Positions 43,965-53,365 of a stretch of 64,000 bases of DNA are shown here, one piece after another (position 1 is the stretch's first letter; every line of letters begins with the position of its first letter). The notes under the pieces were generated by a model. The model saw nothing but the letters and a program-made list of their open reading frames with translations. It had not been told where the DNA came from and did not search any database. The stretch covers positions 2,046,001 through 2,110,000 of the forward strand of contig NZ_CP118610.1 in NCBI RefSeq assembly GCF_028993555.1, read 5' to 3'. Origin of the DNA: Ensifer adhaerens. GTDB taxonomy: Bacteria > Pseudomonadota > Alphaproteobacteria > Rhizobiales > Rhizobiaceae. Both the position numbers and the translations under genes were made by a program.

Positions 43965-44020
43965 GCCGACCAAGTAAGGCCGACCAAGTAAGGCCGACCA
44001 AGTAAGGCCGATCAGGCCAA
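43965..44020. repeat. 14-bp tandem repeat after the mscS-like gene
   Basis: GCCGACCAAGTAAG is repeated three times exactly (43965-44006) with a fourth degenerate unit. It is non-coding; such short arrays vary in copy number by slippage. Confidence 0.8.
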
Positions 44021-44175
44021 GCAAGGCCGCGCAAGTAAAAGGCGCGGCCGGCAGCCAATACCCGCTACAGTTTTGACATCATTGTTGCATTACCTCAAAT
44101 GCACAGACGAGGCTCAGGCGCTGCAGCACCCTGCCGACGCTGCCATGTTGCCGCTAGCACCGAGGATGTTGTCTG

Positions 44176-44610
44176 ATGCGATCCATGCGCCTCGCCCCGT
44201 CTGCACTTGCCCCGTCTGCACTTGCCCTGTCTGTTCTTGCCCTTTCGCTTCTGCCCTTGGCCACCGTCCACGCCGAACCGCCCACCTACGCGCTGCACTA
44301 TGCGCTGATGCTGGACGGTGAGGATCCCGTGGCGGGCGAGGTCGCCTGTTTCGTCGGGAAGCCCTGTGAATTCACACCGTCCCCGGCCAGCAAGATGACG
44401 TTCAAGTTCAGCAGGCGTCAAAACGAAATTGAGATCACCTGCCCCGAGCGTGAATGTTCGCTTGCCTATGGCGAAAGCCGAACATATTGCGGCACCTGCG
44501 AGGAAGTCGGCGTCTTCGAGGGTCGCGACAATGGCGGCGTCGAAAAGCTGTTGGTGCTGCGCAGCTACCCGCAGCTCGGCACGCTGCTGTTGCGCTACCG
44601 GACACCGTAA
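44176..44610 (+). CDS. secreted hypothetical protein with a repeat-built signal peptide
   Basis: 144 residues. The signal peptide (MRSMRLAPSALAPSALALSV and onwards, cleavage near VHAEPP) is encoded by a 15-bp tandem repeat (44194-44238) giving APSAL units. The mature part has Cys pairs (ACFVGKPCEF; ITCPERECSLAY; YCGTCEE) suggesting disulfides, and a beta-rich pattern. Function unknown. No operon partner. Confidence 0.65.
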   Translation: MRSMRLAPSALAPSALALSVLALSLLPLATVHAEPPTYALHYALMLDGEDPVAGEVACFVGKPCEFTPSPASKMTFKFSRRQNEIEITCPERECSLAYGESRTYCGTCEEVGVFEGRDNGGVEKLLVLRSYPQLGTLLLRYRTP

Positions 44611-44860
44611 CGACCGTCGCAACGACGGTTGCGCGTCGGATAGGACGCGCGGCGCTGTAGGAGATAGCACCAGGCCCTCGCGGCCACGGATCACCACGCG
44701 CCTTATGGTCGTCCCTTCAACCCTCCCGTAACCATCCCGAAAATTCGCGGGTCGCGCTCCTCACGAACTACGGCAAGTGCCGTATGTCGCGCGGTCGCCA
44801 ATACATCTAGGCCCAAGCGGTCCCGCGCGTGCTGCGTGGATCGAACTGAGGAGACTGCCC

Positions 44861-45094
44861 ATGAAAACCATCCTTGCCGCTGCGGCATCATTCGCGTTCG
44901 CAACGTCCGCCTTCGCGGCCATGCCCCAGGCCGGCTCTGCCGTGCCCCAGCCCGGCTTTGCCGCGCCGACCGAAAAGATGACCGTTCTGAAGACGGAGCA
45001 AATGATCGAACTGGCCTGGGGGCCAGGCCGCAACCTCGGCGTCAGCACGAACAGGAACGGCGGACCGACCAAGGGAAAGACGTATACCGGCTAA
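44861..45094 (+). CDS. small secreted protein (77 aa)
   Basis: ATG 44861 after GAGGAGACTG. Signal peptide ILAAAASFAFATSAFAAM, then a short Pro/Gly-rich mature chain (QAGSAVPQPGFAAPTEKMT) ending GGPTKGKTYTG. No Cys. A perfect palindrome TACGGCA-AG-TGCCGTA lies at 44769-44784, about 80 bp upstream, where an operator would sit. A strong terminator follows. Unknown function. Confidence 0.65.
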   Translation: MKTILAAAASFAFATSAFAAMPQAGSAVPQPGFAAPTEKMTVLKTEQMIELAWGPGRNLGVSTNRNGGPTKGKTYTG

Positions 45095-45103
45095 TGCGCT
45101 GCG

Positions 45104-45132
45104 CTCAGGGCGGCCTGGCCGCCCTGAGTTTT
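45104..45132 (+). terminator. Rho-independent terminator of the small secreted protein gene
   Basis: 11-bp perfect stem CTCAGGGCGGC/GCCGCCCTGAG with a CTG loop followed by TTTT, beginning 10 bp after the stop. Confidence 0.85.
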
Positions 45133-45382
45133 CACCCCGCCTCCTCGCGTGAGGCGCGACCGCTCCTCCTCGCTCCATCGCGGCAGATCACAAGCGCGTC
45201 CAGCGGCAGGGCGTTGCCGTCCCTTGCCCCCTGTCCCCGCGGGAACAACATGGGCCCGGTTCCGTTGCTAAAACGAATGCACAAAGGCCGAAGGCCTTTC
45301 AATCGGGGCATGAGTTCCGGTTCGGTCAACGCCCGGCCCAGCGAAGGATCATGGTCAGGCAGAAAGCACTCGGAGCGCCCCA

Positions 45383-45505
45383 ATGCGTATCATCCTGGTA
45401 GCACTTTTCGCATCGGTCATGAGCATACTGGCGTTCAAGTATGCCGACCACTCACTCGGCAACCACCAGATCGTCGCAACGGCAGACGAGCTCGCCGCGC
45501 TCTGA
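45383..45505 (+). CDS. candidate small membrane protein (40 aa)
   Basis: ATG 45383 with CGGAG upstream. The product MRIILVALFASVMSILAFKY has one hydrophobic helix (1-19) followed by DHSLGNHQIVATADELAAL. Regular codon use and a ribosome site argue for a real gene. A hairpin AAAGGCC-GAA-GGCCTTT lies 80 bp upstream (45283-45299). No family known. Confidence 0.5.
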   Translation: MRIILVALFASVMSILAFKYADHSLGNHQIVATADELAAL

Positions 45506-45860
45506 GCGGCCTTTGAAAATAGCCCGGTTCCTCCCGCCCCGGGGGCGGCACCGTCACACGGACCGGCTCAGTCGATGCTCGCAGAAGTCGCCAAGCCCCT
45601 CGCGCATAGGTTTCATTTCGCCTTGCAACGATTTCGGTCTTCTGCAATCATCGCCGCATGCAATCGTCTCGCGCCATCATTGCTGCCAAACCTCTGACCG
45701 CTCCGGCGGCCGCATTCCCTATTTGCGTCTCTGGATAGCAGCGGGAACGGCTTGGCCGACCTTCTCGCCCCAGGGGCGGGAAGATCAGGCCGATCCTTCC
45801 AACTGATATCGAGACGTTCCCGATGCGACATACGCGCCTTCGAAGCCCGGTGACCCTGCC
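45506..45860. other. gap without recognised gene
   Basis: Contains a CCGCCCC-G-GGGGCGG palindrome (about 45534-45549) and a weak CCTTCTCG/CGGGAAG-like hairpin near 45750. I see no convincing ORF or RNA gene. Confidence 0.4.
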
Positions 45861-47039
45861 ATGAGCCGATCATCCGGTGCTTCCTTCACCTTTCTCCTGC
45901 TTGTCATCTGCACAGCACTTTCCCTTGCCGGCACGGATCTGATCCTGCCGGCGGTTCCTGTCCTGCCGGCCGTGTTTTCCACCAGCGAAGCGACGGCGCA
46001 GATGGTGCTTGCCGCCTATGTCGGCGGCAGTGCGCTCGGCCTGCTGCTCTTCGGCCGCCTCGCGGATCACTTCGACCGCAAGACGTTGATGGTCGCAGCG
46101 CTTGCCGCCTTTGCCGCCACGTCCCTTGCCGGTGCCTTTGCGCCTGATATGGCCGTCCTGATCGGCCTGCGGTTCCTGCAGGGTATCGCTGCCAGCGCCG
46201 CACCCGTGTTTGCGCCTGGCGTCATCCGGCAATTGTTCAGCGAGAAGAAAGCCGTGCGCGCCGTCGGCTTTCTCGGAAGCGTCGAGTCGCTAGTTCCGGC
46301 CCTGGTGCCGATCGCCGGCGTCGCACTTCTTGCGCATTTCGGCTGGCAATCGTCGTTCGAGCTTCTCGGTGCGGCCGGCGCGATCGTCTTCGTCCTGATG
46401 CTGGCGATCGGCCTTCCGCGCCAGGAGCGAGCCACCGGCAGGCAGGGAACCTATCTGCAACTGCTGACCGATCCCGTCTTCATGCGCTACGCCCTGAGCC
46501 AGGCGATGACACTCGGCGGCCTTTTGACCTTCGTGTTCGGTATTCCCATGGTGATCGTCGAGACGATGGGCGGCACGCTCAACGATTTCATCGTCGTGCA
46601 GATCGTCAACGTCGCCGGCTTCATCGTCGCCGCTAATCTGACCGCGAGGATCGCCGAGCGCTTCGGCACCGAAGAAGTCATCATGGCCGGCAGCGCGATG
46701 GCCGCCGCGAGCGCGCTCGCCCTCCTCGCCTACGGTCTTGCAGGCGGAACCAACCCGCTTCTCGTACCCGTTCTCTTCCTGCCCATGGGCATCGGCCTGG
46801 GCTTGCGCGGCCCCATCGGCTTCTATCGCGGCATCGTCGCTTCCGGCAGCAATGATGCCCGCGGCTCGGCGCTGATCGTCTTCTTCGTCTTCATGACGAC
46901 GACATTGGGCACGGTGGCGGCAGCACCCGTTATCACCAAGGGTCTGCCGGCGCTTTCCCTCGTCGTCAGCGCAATCCACCTGCTTTCGGTCGCCATCCTC
47001 TGCGCACTTCCGAAGCTGAAGGGGGCTCCCTCTGCATAG
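45861..47039 (+). CDS. MFS transporter, Bcr/CflA-like
   Basis: 392 residues, twelve helices. The N-terminus FLLLVICTALSLAGTDLILPAVPVLP and the loop motif LFGRLADHFDRKTLMVAAL are those of drug-exporting MFS proteins of the Bcr/CflA branch. It is clearly divergent from the transporter at 36260 (e.g. here VLPAVFSTSEATAQMVLAAYVGGSALG). ATG 45861 overlaps no upstream gene. Substrate unknown. Confidence 0.85.
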   Translation: MSRSSGASFTFLLLVICTALSLAGTDLILPAVPVLPAVFSTSEATAQMVLAAYVGGSALGLLLFGRLADHFDRKTLMVAALAAFAATSLAGAFAPDMAVLIGLRFLQGIAASAAPVFAPGVIRQLFSEKKAVRAVGFLGSVESLVPALVPIAGVALLAHFGWQSSFELLGAAGAIVFVLMLAIGLPRQERATGRQGTYLQLLTDPVFMRYALSQAMTLGGLLTFVFGIPMVIVETMGGTLNDFIVVQIVNVAGFIVAANLTARIAERFGTEEVIMAGSAMAAASALALLAYGLAGGTNPLLVPVLFLPMGIGLGLRGPIGFYRGIVASGSNDARGSALIVFFVFMTTTLGTVAAAPVITKGLPALSLVVSAIHLLSVAILCALPKLKGAPSA

Positions 47040-47235
47040 CCGGATCGCGACAGACGACCGCGCCCCCTGAGCGCGCGGTTTCGTCCCATCGGCAGGAACT
47101 CTCCCGGGGACCCCGCAAACCTGGCCAGCCGGGGCGCCCCCCGGCTGCCGCGCGCCCGCCTGGCGCGTCCGCTTTGCGCTTCCATCCCGGAGCGGTTCTG
47201 GTAAGACCGGAACACGCAAAACGGAGTGCTGCACC

Positions 47236-47367
47236 ATGAAGAATGACAACCTCTGGTACTGTCTTGTCGGCACGAATGACACCAACACCGGCATGCTGCG
47301 GTTCCTCGGCGCTGTGGTCGCCTTCATCCTCGTGTTCGGCGCGTTTTTCTGGCTGCTGGGCATGTAA
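47236..47367 (+). CDS. small membrane protein (43 aa)
   Basis: ATG 47236 after ACGGAG. MKNDNLWYCLVGTNDTNTGM, then one transmembrane helix LRFLGAVVAFILVFGAFFWLLGM reaching the C-terminus, so the hydrophilic part stays on one side. It has a single Cys. Composition and ribosome site suggest a real gene. Not recognised. Confidence 0.55.
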   Translation: MKNDNLWYCLVGTNDTNTGMLRFLGAVVAFILVFGAFFWLLGM

Positions 47368-47533
47368 GCCCCGCAGCTTGCCGACGACGCGGGCCGCCGT
47401 CGCAGGGGGGGCCCCGCCTGCCCAACCGCAGCTCCGTCGATCGGTCCGCCACCCGGGAATTGGTCGCGCCCACTTGCGCAATGACTAATACGCGACGAAC
47501 GATGAGAGAACGCTCCAAGCACGAAAGCGGTCT

Positions 47534-47601
47534 CGCTCTAACCGTTTCCCCCAATTGGGTGAGGAACAATTCGTGAAAGCGAACCGCACCGGGTTAGAGC
47601 G
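47534..47601. repeat. inverted-repeat intergenic element
   Basis: CGCTCTAACC at 47534-47543 pairs with GGTTAGAGCG at 47592-47601; AATTGGG and AACAATTCGTG motifs lie inside. It resembles mosaic intergenic repeats of rhizobia. The rest of 47368-47709 has no gene. Confidence 0.6.
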
Positions 47602-47709
47602 CCGGCCGTTCGCCGTTCTCGGTTCCTCGGTGTTGTCTCACGATCCTCCGGCGCGGCTCCAAACGGACAAGTTGCGATTGATGATCGAGCAATTTATACG
47701 ATTACAATC

Positions 47710-48093
47710 ATGAACCTTCGTTTCGTCGCCGCCGGCATGTGTGCCGCGCTTTTGTGCGCAATCGCCATTGTTCTGTTCGCACCTCGAACGGAACCGCTGA
47801 CGATAAGCTATTATAAATACGAGTGGGGGCTGCCGGCCTTGCGAAAGCGCCCGGATGCCGCACGGGAATTCATCGCCATTTGCGCTCCGGAAATCCAATC
47901 CGAACTCAAGGAGACGGACCTCAAGGAAACGTCCTACGCCAATCGAGCCGAGATGGCGCAAGATCTCTGCCGGCGCTATTTCGCCGTGGTGATTGATGGC
48001 AGGCTTACGCTTGCGGAGATCAACCTCACCGGCCCCTTTCCGCTCTCCTTGCTTGAGGAGGCTGAACGCCGGCAACCGCGCTTCCCGCGATGA
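47710..48093 (+). CDS. hypothetical membrane-anchored protein (127 aa)
   Basis: One N-terminal hydrophobic segment (LRFVAAGMCAALLCAIAIVLF), then a soluble domain with two Cys (FIAICAPEIQ and AQDLCRRY) and the sequence YYKYEWGLPALRKRPDAAREF. The coupling KETDLKETSYANRAEM is helical. No family recognised. A strong terminator follows at 48153. Confidence 0.6.
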   Translation: MNLRFVAAGMCAALLCAIAIVLFAPRTEPLTISYYKYEWGLPALRKRPDAAREFIAICAPEIQSELKETDLKETSYANRAEMAQDLCRRYFAVVIDGRLTLAEINLTGPFPLSLLEEAERRQPRFPR

Positions 48094-48152
48094 CGGAAGC
48101 TCGCAGCAACTGCGCCGGCGGGCTGCACGTTGCGTACCCGCCCCAACAAAAA

Positions 48153-48186
48153 GGCCGGAGCGCGCGGCTCCGGCCCTTCTTTTCTT
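48153..48186 (+). terminator. Rho-independent terminator
   Basis: Nine-bp stem GGCCGGAGC/GCTCCGGCC with a GCGCG loop followed by CTTCTTTTCTTT. It ends the transcript of the 127-residue membrane protein. Confidence 0.8.
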
Positions 48187-48498
48187 TCGCTCTCAAAACT
48201 CGTGCCAGTACATCCGTGGTCAAGGTCGAAAGCAACGCGCAACTGCGAGCGTGATGCTCAACAGTTTGCTTGTATTAACTTTATAGGACCGGGCGCATTT
48301 GTGGACAACCTGTCCCTTTGGGCTACGGCACACGCCAGGGATTAGTTTTGGCGACGCATCGCGGTCGCAAGGCCGGTCCGGTTTCCAGCTTTTGACGCCG
48401 AGACAATCAGCGATTACTTAATTATAGTCGTCCTGGAGCGCCATGCGTTCATCCGAACGCAAGAATGTCGTTCCAGTATGTTGTTTCTAGGTATCTTT

Positions 48499-48529
48499 CC
48501 GCTTTCAAGTGAACCCACTTGAAGCGAGG
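48499..48529. repeat. near-palindromic intergenic element
   Basis: CCGCTTTCAAGTG-AACC-CACTTGAAGCGAGG is an almost perfect inverted repeat lying upstream of the mannosyltransferase gene. The surrounding 48190-48635 stretch shows no gene; this element could be an operator or a dispersed repeat. Confidence 0.55.
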
Positions 48530-48635
48530 TGCTCTAGAATAGGAGCCGCAGGGGCCGGCACTTGGCGGATTCCATCCGCAGCGTGCCCCCTTTCGCGGTT
48601 GTCGTCAGGGTCGTTCGGCGCGCCTGGGGAGGCAC

Positions 48636-50300
48636 ATGTCGGGGTTCGATCACAGGCACATGAATGGCGCGATCCTCGCGGCGATCCTGGTGCTGGCCGC
48701 CCTGTTCCGCCTGCATGACGTTCAGCAGCCGCTCGTCGATGCCTTCAGCTGGCGCGAAGCGAGCACGGCAATGATGGCCGACAACTTCTTCCTGCGCAGC
48801 TGGAACATCTTCTTCCCGGAGGTGAGCTGGACCGGTCCGGATCCCTCCTATCAGGGCCGCGAACTGCAGGTCATCTCCTATATCACCGCCCTTCTCTATG
48901 CCGTCTTCGGCTGGGACGAGACCTGGGGCCGGCTCGTCGCCATTGCCTTCGGAATCCTTGGCGTCTTCGCGCTGCATCGGCTGATCGCGCGGCTCTGGGA
49001 CGAGGCCCACGCCCATGCCGGCGCCTTCCTGCTGGCGATCATGCCGGGCGCGGTGATGATCGACCGCTCGTTCCTGCCGGATCCGGCCATGCTGGCGCTG
49101 GTGACGACGGGCGCCTGGGCCTATGTCGCCTATCTGCAGAACGATCGCCTGCCCCTTCTTATCGTGGCCGGCCTGCTGACCACGACCGGCGTGCTGGCCA
49201 AACTGCCGGGCATCGCGGTCGTCGTGCCGATGACCTATGCGACCTTCGCCATCCTGCACCAGCGCGACCGGCTCAGCCTCGGCCGGCTCCTGGCAATCCT
49301 GCCCGTCGCGCTCGTCGCCGGTGCACTCATCCTTGGCTATTACTGGTGGGCGCATTATCTCGGCACCAACTATCCGCCTTACCATGTCGCCGGCAGCGGC
49401 TATCTCTGGAGCGACGGGCTTTCCCGGTTCCTCGACGAAGCCTTCTACATTCCCGCCACCTGGAGGATCGCCAGCAGCTGGCTCTTCACCCTGCCGGTGG
49501 TGGTGCTGACCGGCATCGCGCTCCTGACCGCCCCGCCGGCGGCCGGCGACGCGGGGGCGCAGGCAAGGCCCGGTGGCGCGCCCTGGTTCTTCCATGTCTG
49601 GTTCCTGGGGGCGGCGATCGTCTATGTCTTCGCCGCCCGCGAGATCAAGACCAACCCCTGGAACTTCCATATCTTCAACGTGCCGATGGCCGCACTTGCC
49701 GGGCGCGGGCTGATCCTGCTGGTCGGCATCGGCCGCGAACAGGGGCTGCCCACGCGTGCGCTGCGGCTTGCGGCAATCGCCGCCGTCGTCGTCATCGGCG
49801 GCAGCATCCCCGGCCTGTCGCTGATGAAAACACCCTATGCCGACCACGGCGAAAAGCTCGGCACGAAGCTCAGCGAACTCAGCCAGCCCGGCGAGCTCGT
49901 CATCACCGCGACGCCGACGATCGGCGATCCCGTAGCGATCTACTACAGCCGCCGCCGCGGCTGGGTCTTCCCGCCCGGCGGCGGCGAGACCGAATGGTCG
50001 ATGCTGATGGAGGACGACGACGCGATCGAGGCGCTGGAGGAACTGCGCGCCCGGAACGCCACCTGGTTCGGCATCGCCAAGAACGCCCGCGACATGCAGC
50101 GGCGCAAATTCCTCGAATACAACAGAGGGCTGATCGAGCATCTGGACAAGACAGCCGAGCGCGTCTTCGACAACGACACGATGCTGATCTATCGGCTCGC
50201 GCCGCCCGGCAACGGCGGCAAGGCTGGCCGCGTGCGCGCGGCGCGCATGCTCGCATCGGGTCATGACGGCCAGAGCGCCCTGCCCGACCCAGCCCCTTGA
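48636..50300 (+). CDS. GT39-type membrane glycosyltransferase (ArnT/PMT-like)
   Basis: 554 residues. The N-terminal loop after helix 1 holds AFSWREASTAMMADNFF, with the Arg-Glu pair in the catalytic position of the ArnT/PMT family, which uses a polyprenyl-phosphate sugar donor. Helices continue (LILGYYWWAHYLGTNYPPYHV; WFFHVWFLGAAIVYVFAAREIKTNPWNFHIFNVPMAALAGRG), and a C-terminal soluble domain starts near 400. It adds sugars to lipids or proteins at the periplasmic face. ATG 48636 (GGGAGGCAC) gives MSGFDH; MNGAIL at 48660 is the alternative. Confidence 0.8.
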   Translation: MSGFDHRHMNGAILAAILVLAALFRLHDVQQPLVDAFSWREASTAMMADNFFLRSWNIFFPEVSWTGPDPSYQGRELQVISYITALLYAVFGWDETWGRLVAIAFGILGVFALHRLIARLWDEAHAHAGAFLLAIMPGAVMIDRSFLPDPAMLALVTTGAWAYVAYLQNDRLPLLIVAGLLTTTGVLAKLPGIAVVVPMTYATFAILHQRDRLSLGRLLAILPVALVAGALILGYYWWAHYLGTNYPPYHVAGSGYLWSDGLSRFLDEAFYIPATWRIASSWLFTLPVVVLTGIALLTAPPAAGDAGAQARPGGAPWFFHVWFLGAAIVYVFAAREIKTNPWNFHIFNVPMAALAGRGLILLVGIGREQGLPTRALRLAAIAAVVVIGGSIPGLSLMKTPYADHGEKLGTKLSELSQPGELVITATPTIGDPVAIYYSRRRGWVFPPGGGETEWSMLMEDDDAIEALEELRARNATWFGIAKNARDMQRRKFLEYNRGLIEHLDKTAERVFDNDTMLIYRLAPPGNGGKAGRVRAARMLASGHDGQSALPDPAP

Positions 50301-50407
50301 ACGTTGCCGCTTGCCGCCAGCCGGTCTCCTTGAGCCGACGCAGCAGATCAAACTGCGACAGCGTTCTGACAGGACCGGTGGGCGCTATCCAAGACGATGC
50401 GGCCGTC

Positions 50408-51169
50408 TCACCCGATCAGGCTTCCGGCGCGCCGGGCGCTTGCTGGCGCCACCCGCCGGTCACCGTCGAACAGCAGCCCGCCGTGGCGTTCCAGCTCCTC
50501 TTCGGCGAGCCGGATCAAATCCGCCGCCCGCCCTTCGGCCGCCTGCCGGAACGCCGCATCGAAGCGCTCGGCGAGCCCTTCGTCCATGCGCGAAATCAGC
50601 CGCGGCAGCCACTTTCCGCGGCCCGACCAGCGCCCTCGGCCACGAAGCATCAGGTCGGCGAGCGGCGTCATCAGCTCAGCGGCGATGGCACGTGTCTCGG
50701 CAGCCGCGCGCGGATCGCGAAGGTCGTCGACAAGGTCGGTGATCTGATAACGAAGCGCGTCGCGCTGCTCCGGCGTCAGCGGTACTGGCCCCGCGCCGAG
50801 ACGATGCCGCGCCTCGGCCTGAAGGGCTGCAGCGCGCGCCAGGCCAGGGCCGATCGCGACGCCATCCGCCAGCATATCCAGAAGCACGGGCCGGCCGCCT
50901 GCGGCATCCTGATCGACGAACCAGTTGAGCGTCTCGGCATCGTGCACGAAGGCTTCCACCGGAAACCCATGGGAATGGAAGCTCTCACGCCAGGCGGCGG
51001 GCACGGTTTCGTGCAGGACCACAAGGTCGATATCGGACGATGCCGTGCCTTCACCGCGCAGGATCGAGCCGGCGACTATGGCAAAGCTCGCCTTCGGGAA
51101 GCGCGCAGCGAGAACCGCCTCGGCCGCTGCCAGCGCCTCGTCCACGCGATCGTCATTTTCTGTCGCCAT
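50408..51169 (-). CDS. nucleotidyltransferase-domain protein
   Basis: 253 residues with a minimal nucleotidyltransferase core: IVAGSILRGEGTASSDIDLVVLHE supplies the GS motif and the paired Asp residues (DxD) for metal binding, followed by a helical C-terminal part. Fits the small stand-alone nucleotidyltransferases whose substrate (often an antibiotic or a protein) is unknown. It lies downstream of ftsZ2 on the same strand, separated by a large hairpin, so it is probably transcribed separately. ATG at 51167-51169. Confidence 0.75.
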   Translation of the reverse strand: MATENDDRVDEALAAAEAVLAARFPKASFAIVAGSILRGEGTASSDIDLVVLHETVPAAWRESFHSHGFPVEAFVHDAETLNWFVDQDAAGGRPVLLDMLADGVAIGPGLARAAALQAEARHRLGAGPVPLTPEQRDALRYQITDLVDDLRDPRAAAETRAIAAELMTPLADLMLRGRGRWSGRGKWLPRLISRMDEGLAERFDAAFRQAAEGRAADLIRLAEEELERHGGLLFDGDRRVAPASARRAGSLIG

Positions 51170-51184
51170 TCAGGCCTCCAAACG

Positions 51185-51227
51185 CAAGGATCCTCCCGAT
51201 ATGGCGTTCACATCGGGAGGATCCTTG
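51185..51227 (-). terminator. perfect 16-bp hairpin after ftsZ2
   Basis: CAAGGATCCTCCCGAT/ATCGGGAGGATCCTTG with an 11-nt loop, located between ftsZ2 and the nucleotidyltransferase gene. It is the longest perfect stem in the window and is well placed to end the ftsZ2 transcript, although the following bases are not T-rich. Confidence 0.65.
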
Positions 51228-51250
51228 AAGGAAGCGATGGACGCGTGAAC

Positions 51251-52285
51251 CTATTGCAGCGTGCGGACCGGTGCCGGTGCCGGCTGGCCGGCGGCTGCAC
51301 CCGCGGCATTGTTGGCCGAACGCCCGGAGTCGAGGCCGGTCGCGACGACCGAGACACGGAACGTGCCGTCGAGCGTGCGGTCGAAGATCGAACCGACGAC
51401 GATATCGGCCTCGTCATAGACCTCTTCGCGGATGCGGGTGGCTGCTTCGTCCACCTCGAACAGCGTCATGTCCATGCCGCCGGAGATCGAAATCAGCACG
51501 CCCTTGGCGCCGCGCATCGACACTTCGTCGAGCAGCGGGTTGGCGATCGCAGCTTCGGCAGCCTTCAGCGCCCGGCCCTCGCCGGTCGCCTCGCCGGTGC
51601 CCATCATCGCGCGGCCCATGCCCTTCATCACCGACTTCACGTCGGCGAAGTCGAGGTTGATCAGGCCCTCCTTGACGATCAGGTCGGTGATGCAGCCGAC
51701 GCCGGAGTAAAGCACCCGGTCGGCGATCACGAAGGCATCGGCAAAGGTGGTCTTGGCATCGGCGATGCGGAAGAGGTTCTGGTTGGGGATGACGATCACG
51801 GTATCGGCCGCCTCTCGCAGCCGTTCGATGCCGAGCTCCGCCGTTTCCATGCGGCGCTTGCCCTCGAAGCTGAAGGGCTTGGTGACGACGCCGACCGTGA
51901 GGATGCCGGCTTTCCGCGCCGCTGCCGCAATCACCGGAGCAGCGCCTGTGCCCGTACCGCCGCCCATGCCGGCGGTGACGAAGCACATATGCGTGCCGCC
52001 GAGATGATCCATGATCTCGTCGATCGATTCTTCCGCCGCCGCCCGGCCGACATCCGGCAACGAGCCGGCGCCGAGGCCTTCGGTGACGGCCGCGCCCAGC
52101 TGGATGATGCGCGACGACTTCGACATGGCGAGCGCCTGCGCGTCGGTGTTCGCCACCACGAATTCGACGCCCTGAAGCCCTTCGTTGATCATGTTGTTGA
52201 TGGCGTTGCCGCCACCGCCGCCGACCCCGATGACGGTGATCTTCGGGCGCATTTCGGTGATCGTGGGCTTCTTGAAATCGTTCAT
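51251..52285 (-). CDS. ftsZ2: truncated FtsZ paralogue (FtsZ2 type)
   Basis: 344 residues from ATG 52285 (AGGAGACAAGCC upstream). The tubulin signature GGGTGTG lies at 108-114 ([13 protein letters not shown]), the T7 loop NLDFADV at 210-216, and the nucleotide-binding [12 protein letters not shown] near 21-32. After residue 335 there is only a short Ala/Pro tail ([12 protein letters not shown]): the long linker and the conserved C-terminal peptide that binds ZipA/FtsA are absent. This is the architecture of the short Sinorhizobium FtsZ2; a full-length FtsZ1 must be elsewhere. The adjacent genes are not division genes. Confidence 0.9.
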   Translation of the reverse strand: MNDFKKPTITEMRPKITVIGVGGGGGNAINNMINEGLQGVEFVVANTDAQALAMSKSSRIIQLGAAVTEGLGAGSLPDVGRAAAEESIDEIMDHLGGTHMCFVTAGMGGGTGTGAAPVIAAAARKAGILTVGVVTKPFSFEGKRRMETAELGIERLREAADTVIVIPNQNLFRIADAKTTFADAFVIADRVLYSGVGCITDLIVKEGLINLDFADVKSVMKGMGRAMMGTGEATGEGRALKAAEAAIANPLLDEVSMRGAKGVLISISGGMDMTLFEVDEAATRIREEVYDEADIVVGSIFDRTLDGTFRVSVVATGLDSGRSANNAAGAAAGQPAPAPVRTLQ

Positions 52286-52522
52286 GGCTTGTCTCCTAGA
52301 GCCGGCACCTTGCGGGGCGCCGGCAGCGGCGAATCGGGCAGCTGTTATTTTAGGAATTGAAAAAAGCCATGGAGAAGGCAAGGAAAAAGGACGGAACGGC
52401 TATCCACATATGAATTTTAGCGGGGCCTTTCGGTGGCAACCTGGCGGACTGCCCTGCGCGGCGCCAGAGCAAAAATCGACCGTCAGATCAGTATCTTGCC
52501 CTGGTCCAAAGCGTGGAGAGTT

Positions 52523-52710
52523 GCCCCTCACCCGAACCCTCTCCCCGCCTGCGGGAAGAAGGGACGAGGACGACGGCCGCCTCACGATCTGACGTTGTCC
52601 GTCAAAGAAGCGGCTACGGAGACTGGCCGAGGCGGGACGAGCGGCTGCGGCGTGTCTCCTTCTCCCCGCTTGGCGGACAGAAGGTGGCCGGCGGGCCGGA
52701 TGAGGGGCTG
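52523..52710. repeat. degenerate palindromic repeats, two units
   Basis: The left part CCCCTCACCCGAACCCTCTC with GCCTGCGGGAAGAAGGG and the right part CTCCTTCTCCCCGCTTGG with GGCCGGATGAGGGG are opposite-facing versions of the unit at 41341-41384. The 52286-52756 stretch carries no gene I can support. Confidence 0.55.
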
Positions 52711-52756
52711 ATCCATGGCCCACAGGCTACGAAATTCACCCCTGCCCCTGTTGGCC

Positions 52757-53365
52757 CTAAGCCTCGAAGCTCGGGCGCGAGCGCACCCGCTCCAGCCAGC
52801 CCTGGACGTTCTTTGCCGAAGCCGGGATCTCCATGCCGAAGACATCGCAGAGCCAGGCGGTAACGCCGGCGGTGATGTCGGCGATCGAGAACTCGTCGCC
52901 GGCGAGGAACGGCCGCCCATCCGAAAGCTCGTCGTCGAGCCAGCCCCATTTCGTCGGCACCGCCGCCCGTTCTGTCTCGGCGAAGGCCGGAAACTGCGTC
53001 AGCCGCTCGGCGAAGAAGGCATCCGAATGCAGCGCCACATTGCCGACGGTGCCGAGGATCACCAGTTCGGCGCGCCGGTTCCACATCTCCACCTTGGCGC
53101 GGCTGACTGCATCATGGCCGAAGAGCTGCGGCTCGCGCTTCGTCTCCTCCAGATAGCGGCAGATCGCGACGCTCTCGGTGATGATCGTGCCGTCGTCGAG
53201 TTCCAGCACCGGAATCTGCCCGAGTGAATTGACCGCCAGAAACTCCGGCGCCCTGTGGTCGCCCTTGCCGAAATCGACATCCACCATCGGCAATGAAATG
53301 CCCTTCTCCGCCATGAAGATGCGCACGCGATACGAGTTCGGCCCCATGCCCTGATAGAGTTTCAT
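52757..53365 (-). CDS. glutathione S-transferase family protein
   Basis: 202 residues; ribosome site AGGAGGACAAG. Thioredoxin-like domain: MKLYQGMGPNSYRVRIFMAEKG with Ser in the catalytic position, NSLGQIPVLELDDGTIITESVAICRYLE as the cis-Pro and glutathione-gamma-Glu site, then the helical domain with FSIADITAGVTAWLCDVFGM. Length and motifs fit bacterial GSTs of detoxifying type. Substrate unknown. Confidence 0.88.
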   Translation of the reverse strand: MKLYQGMGPNSYRVRIFMAEKGISLPMVDVDFGKGDHRAPEFLAVNSLGQIPVLELDDGTIITESVAICRYLEETKREPQLFGHDAVSRAKVEMWNRRAELVILGTVGNVALHSDAFFAERLTQFPAFAETERAAVPTKWGWLDDELSDGRPFLAGDEFSIADITAGVTAWLCDVFGMEIPASAKNVQGWLERVRSRPSFEA

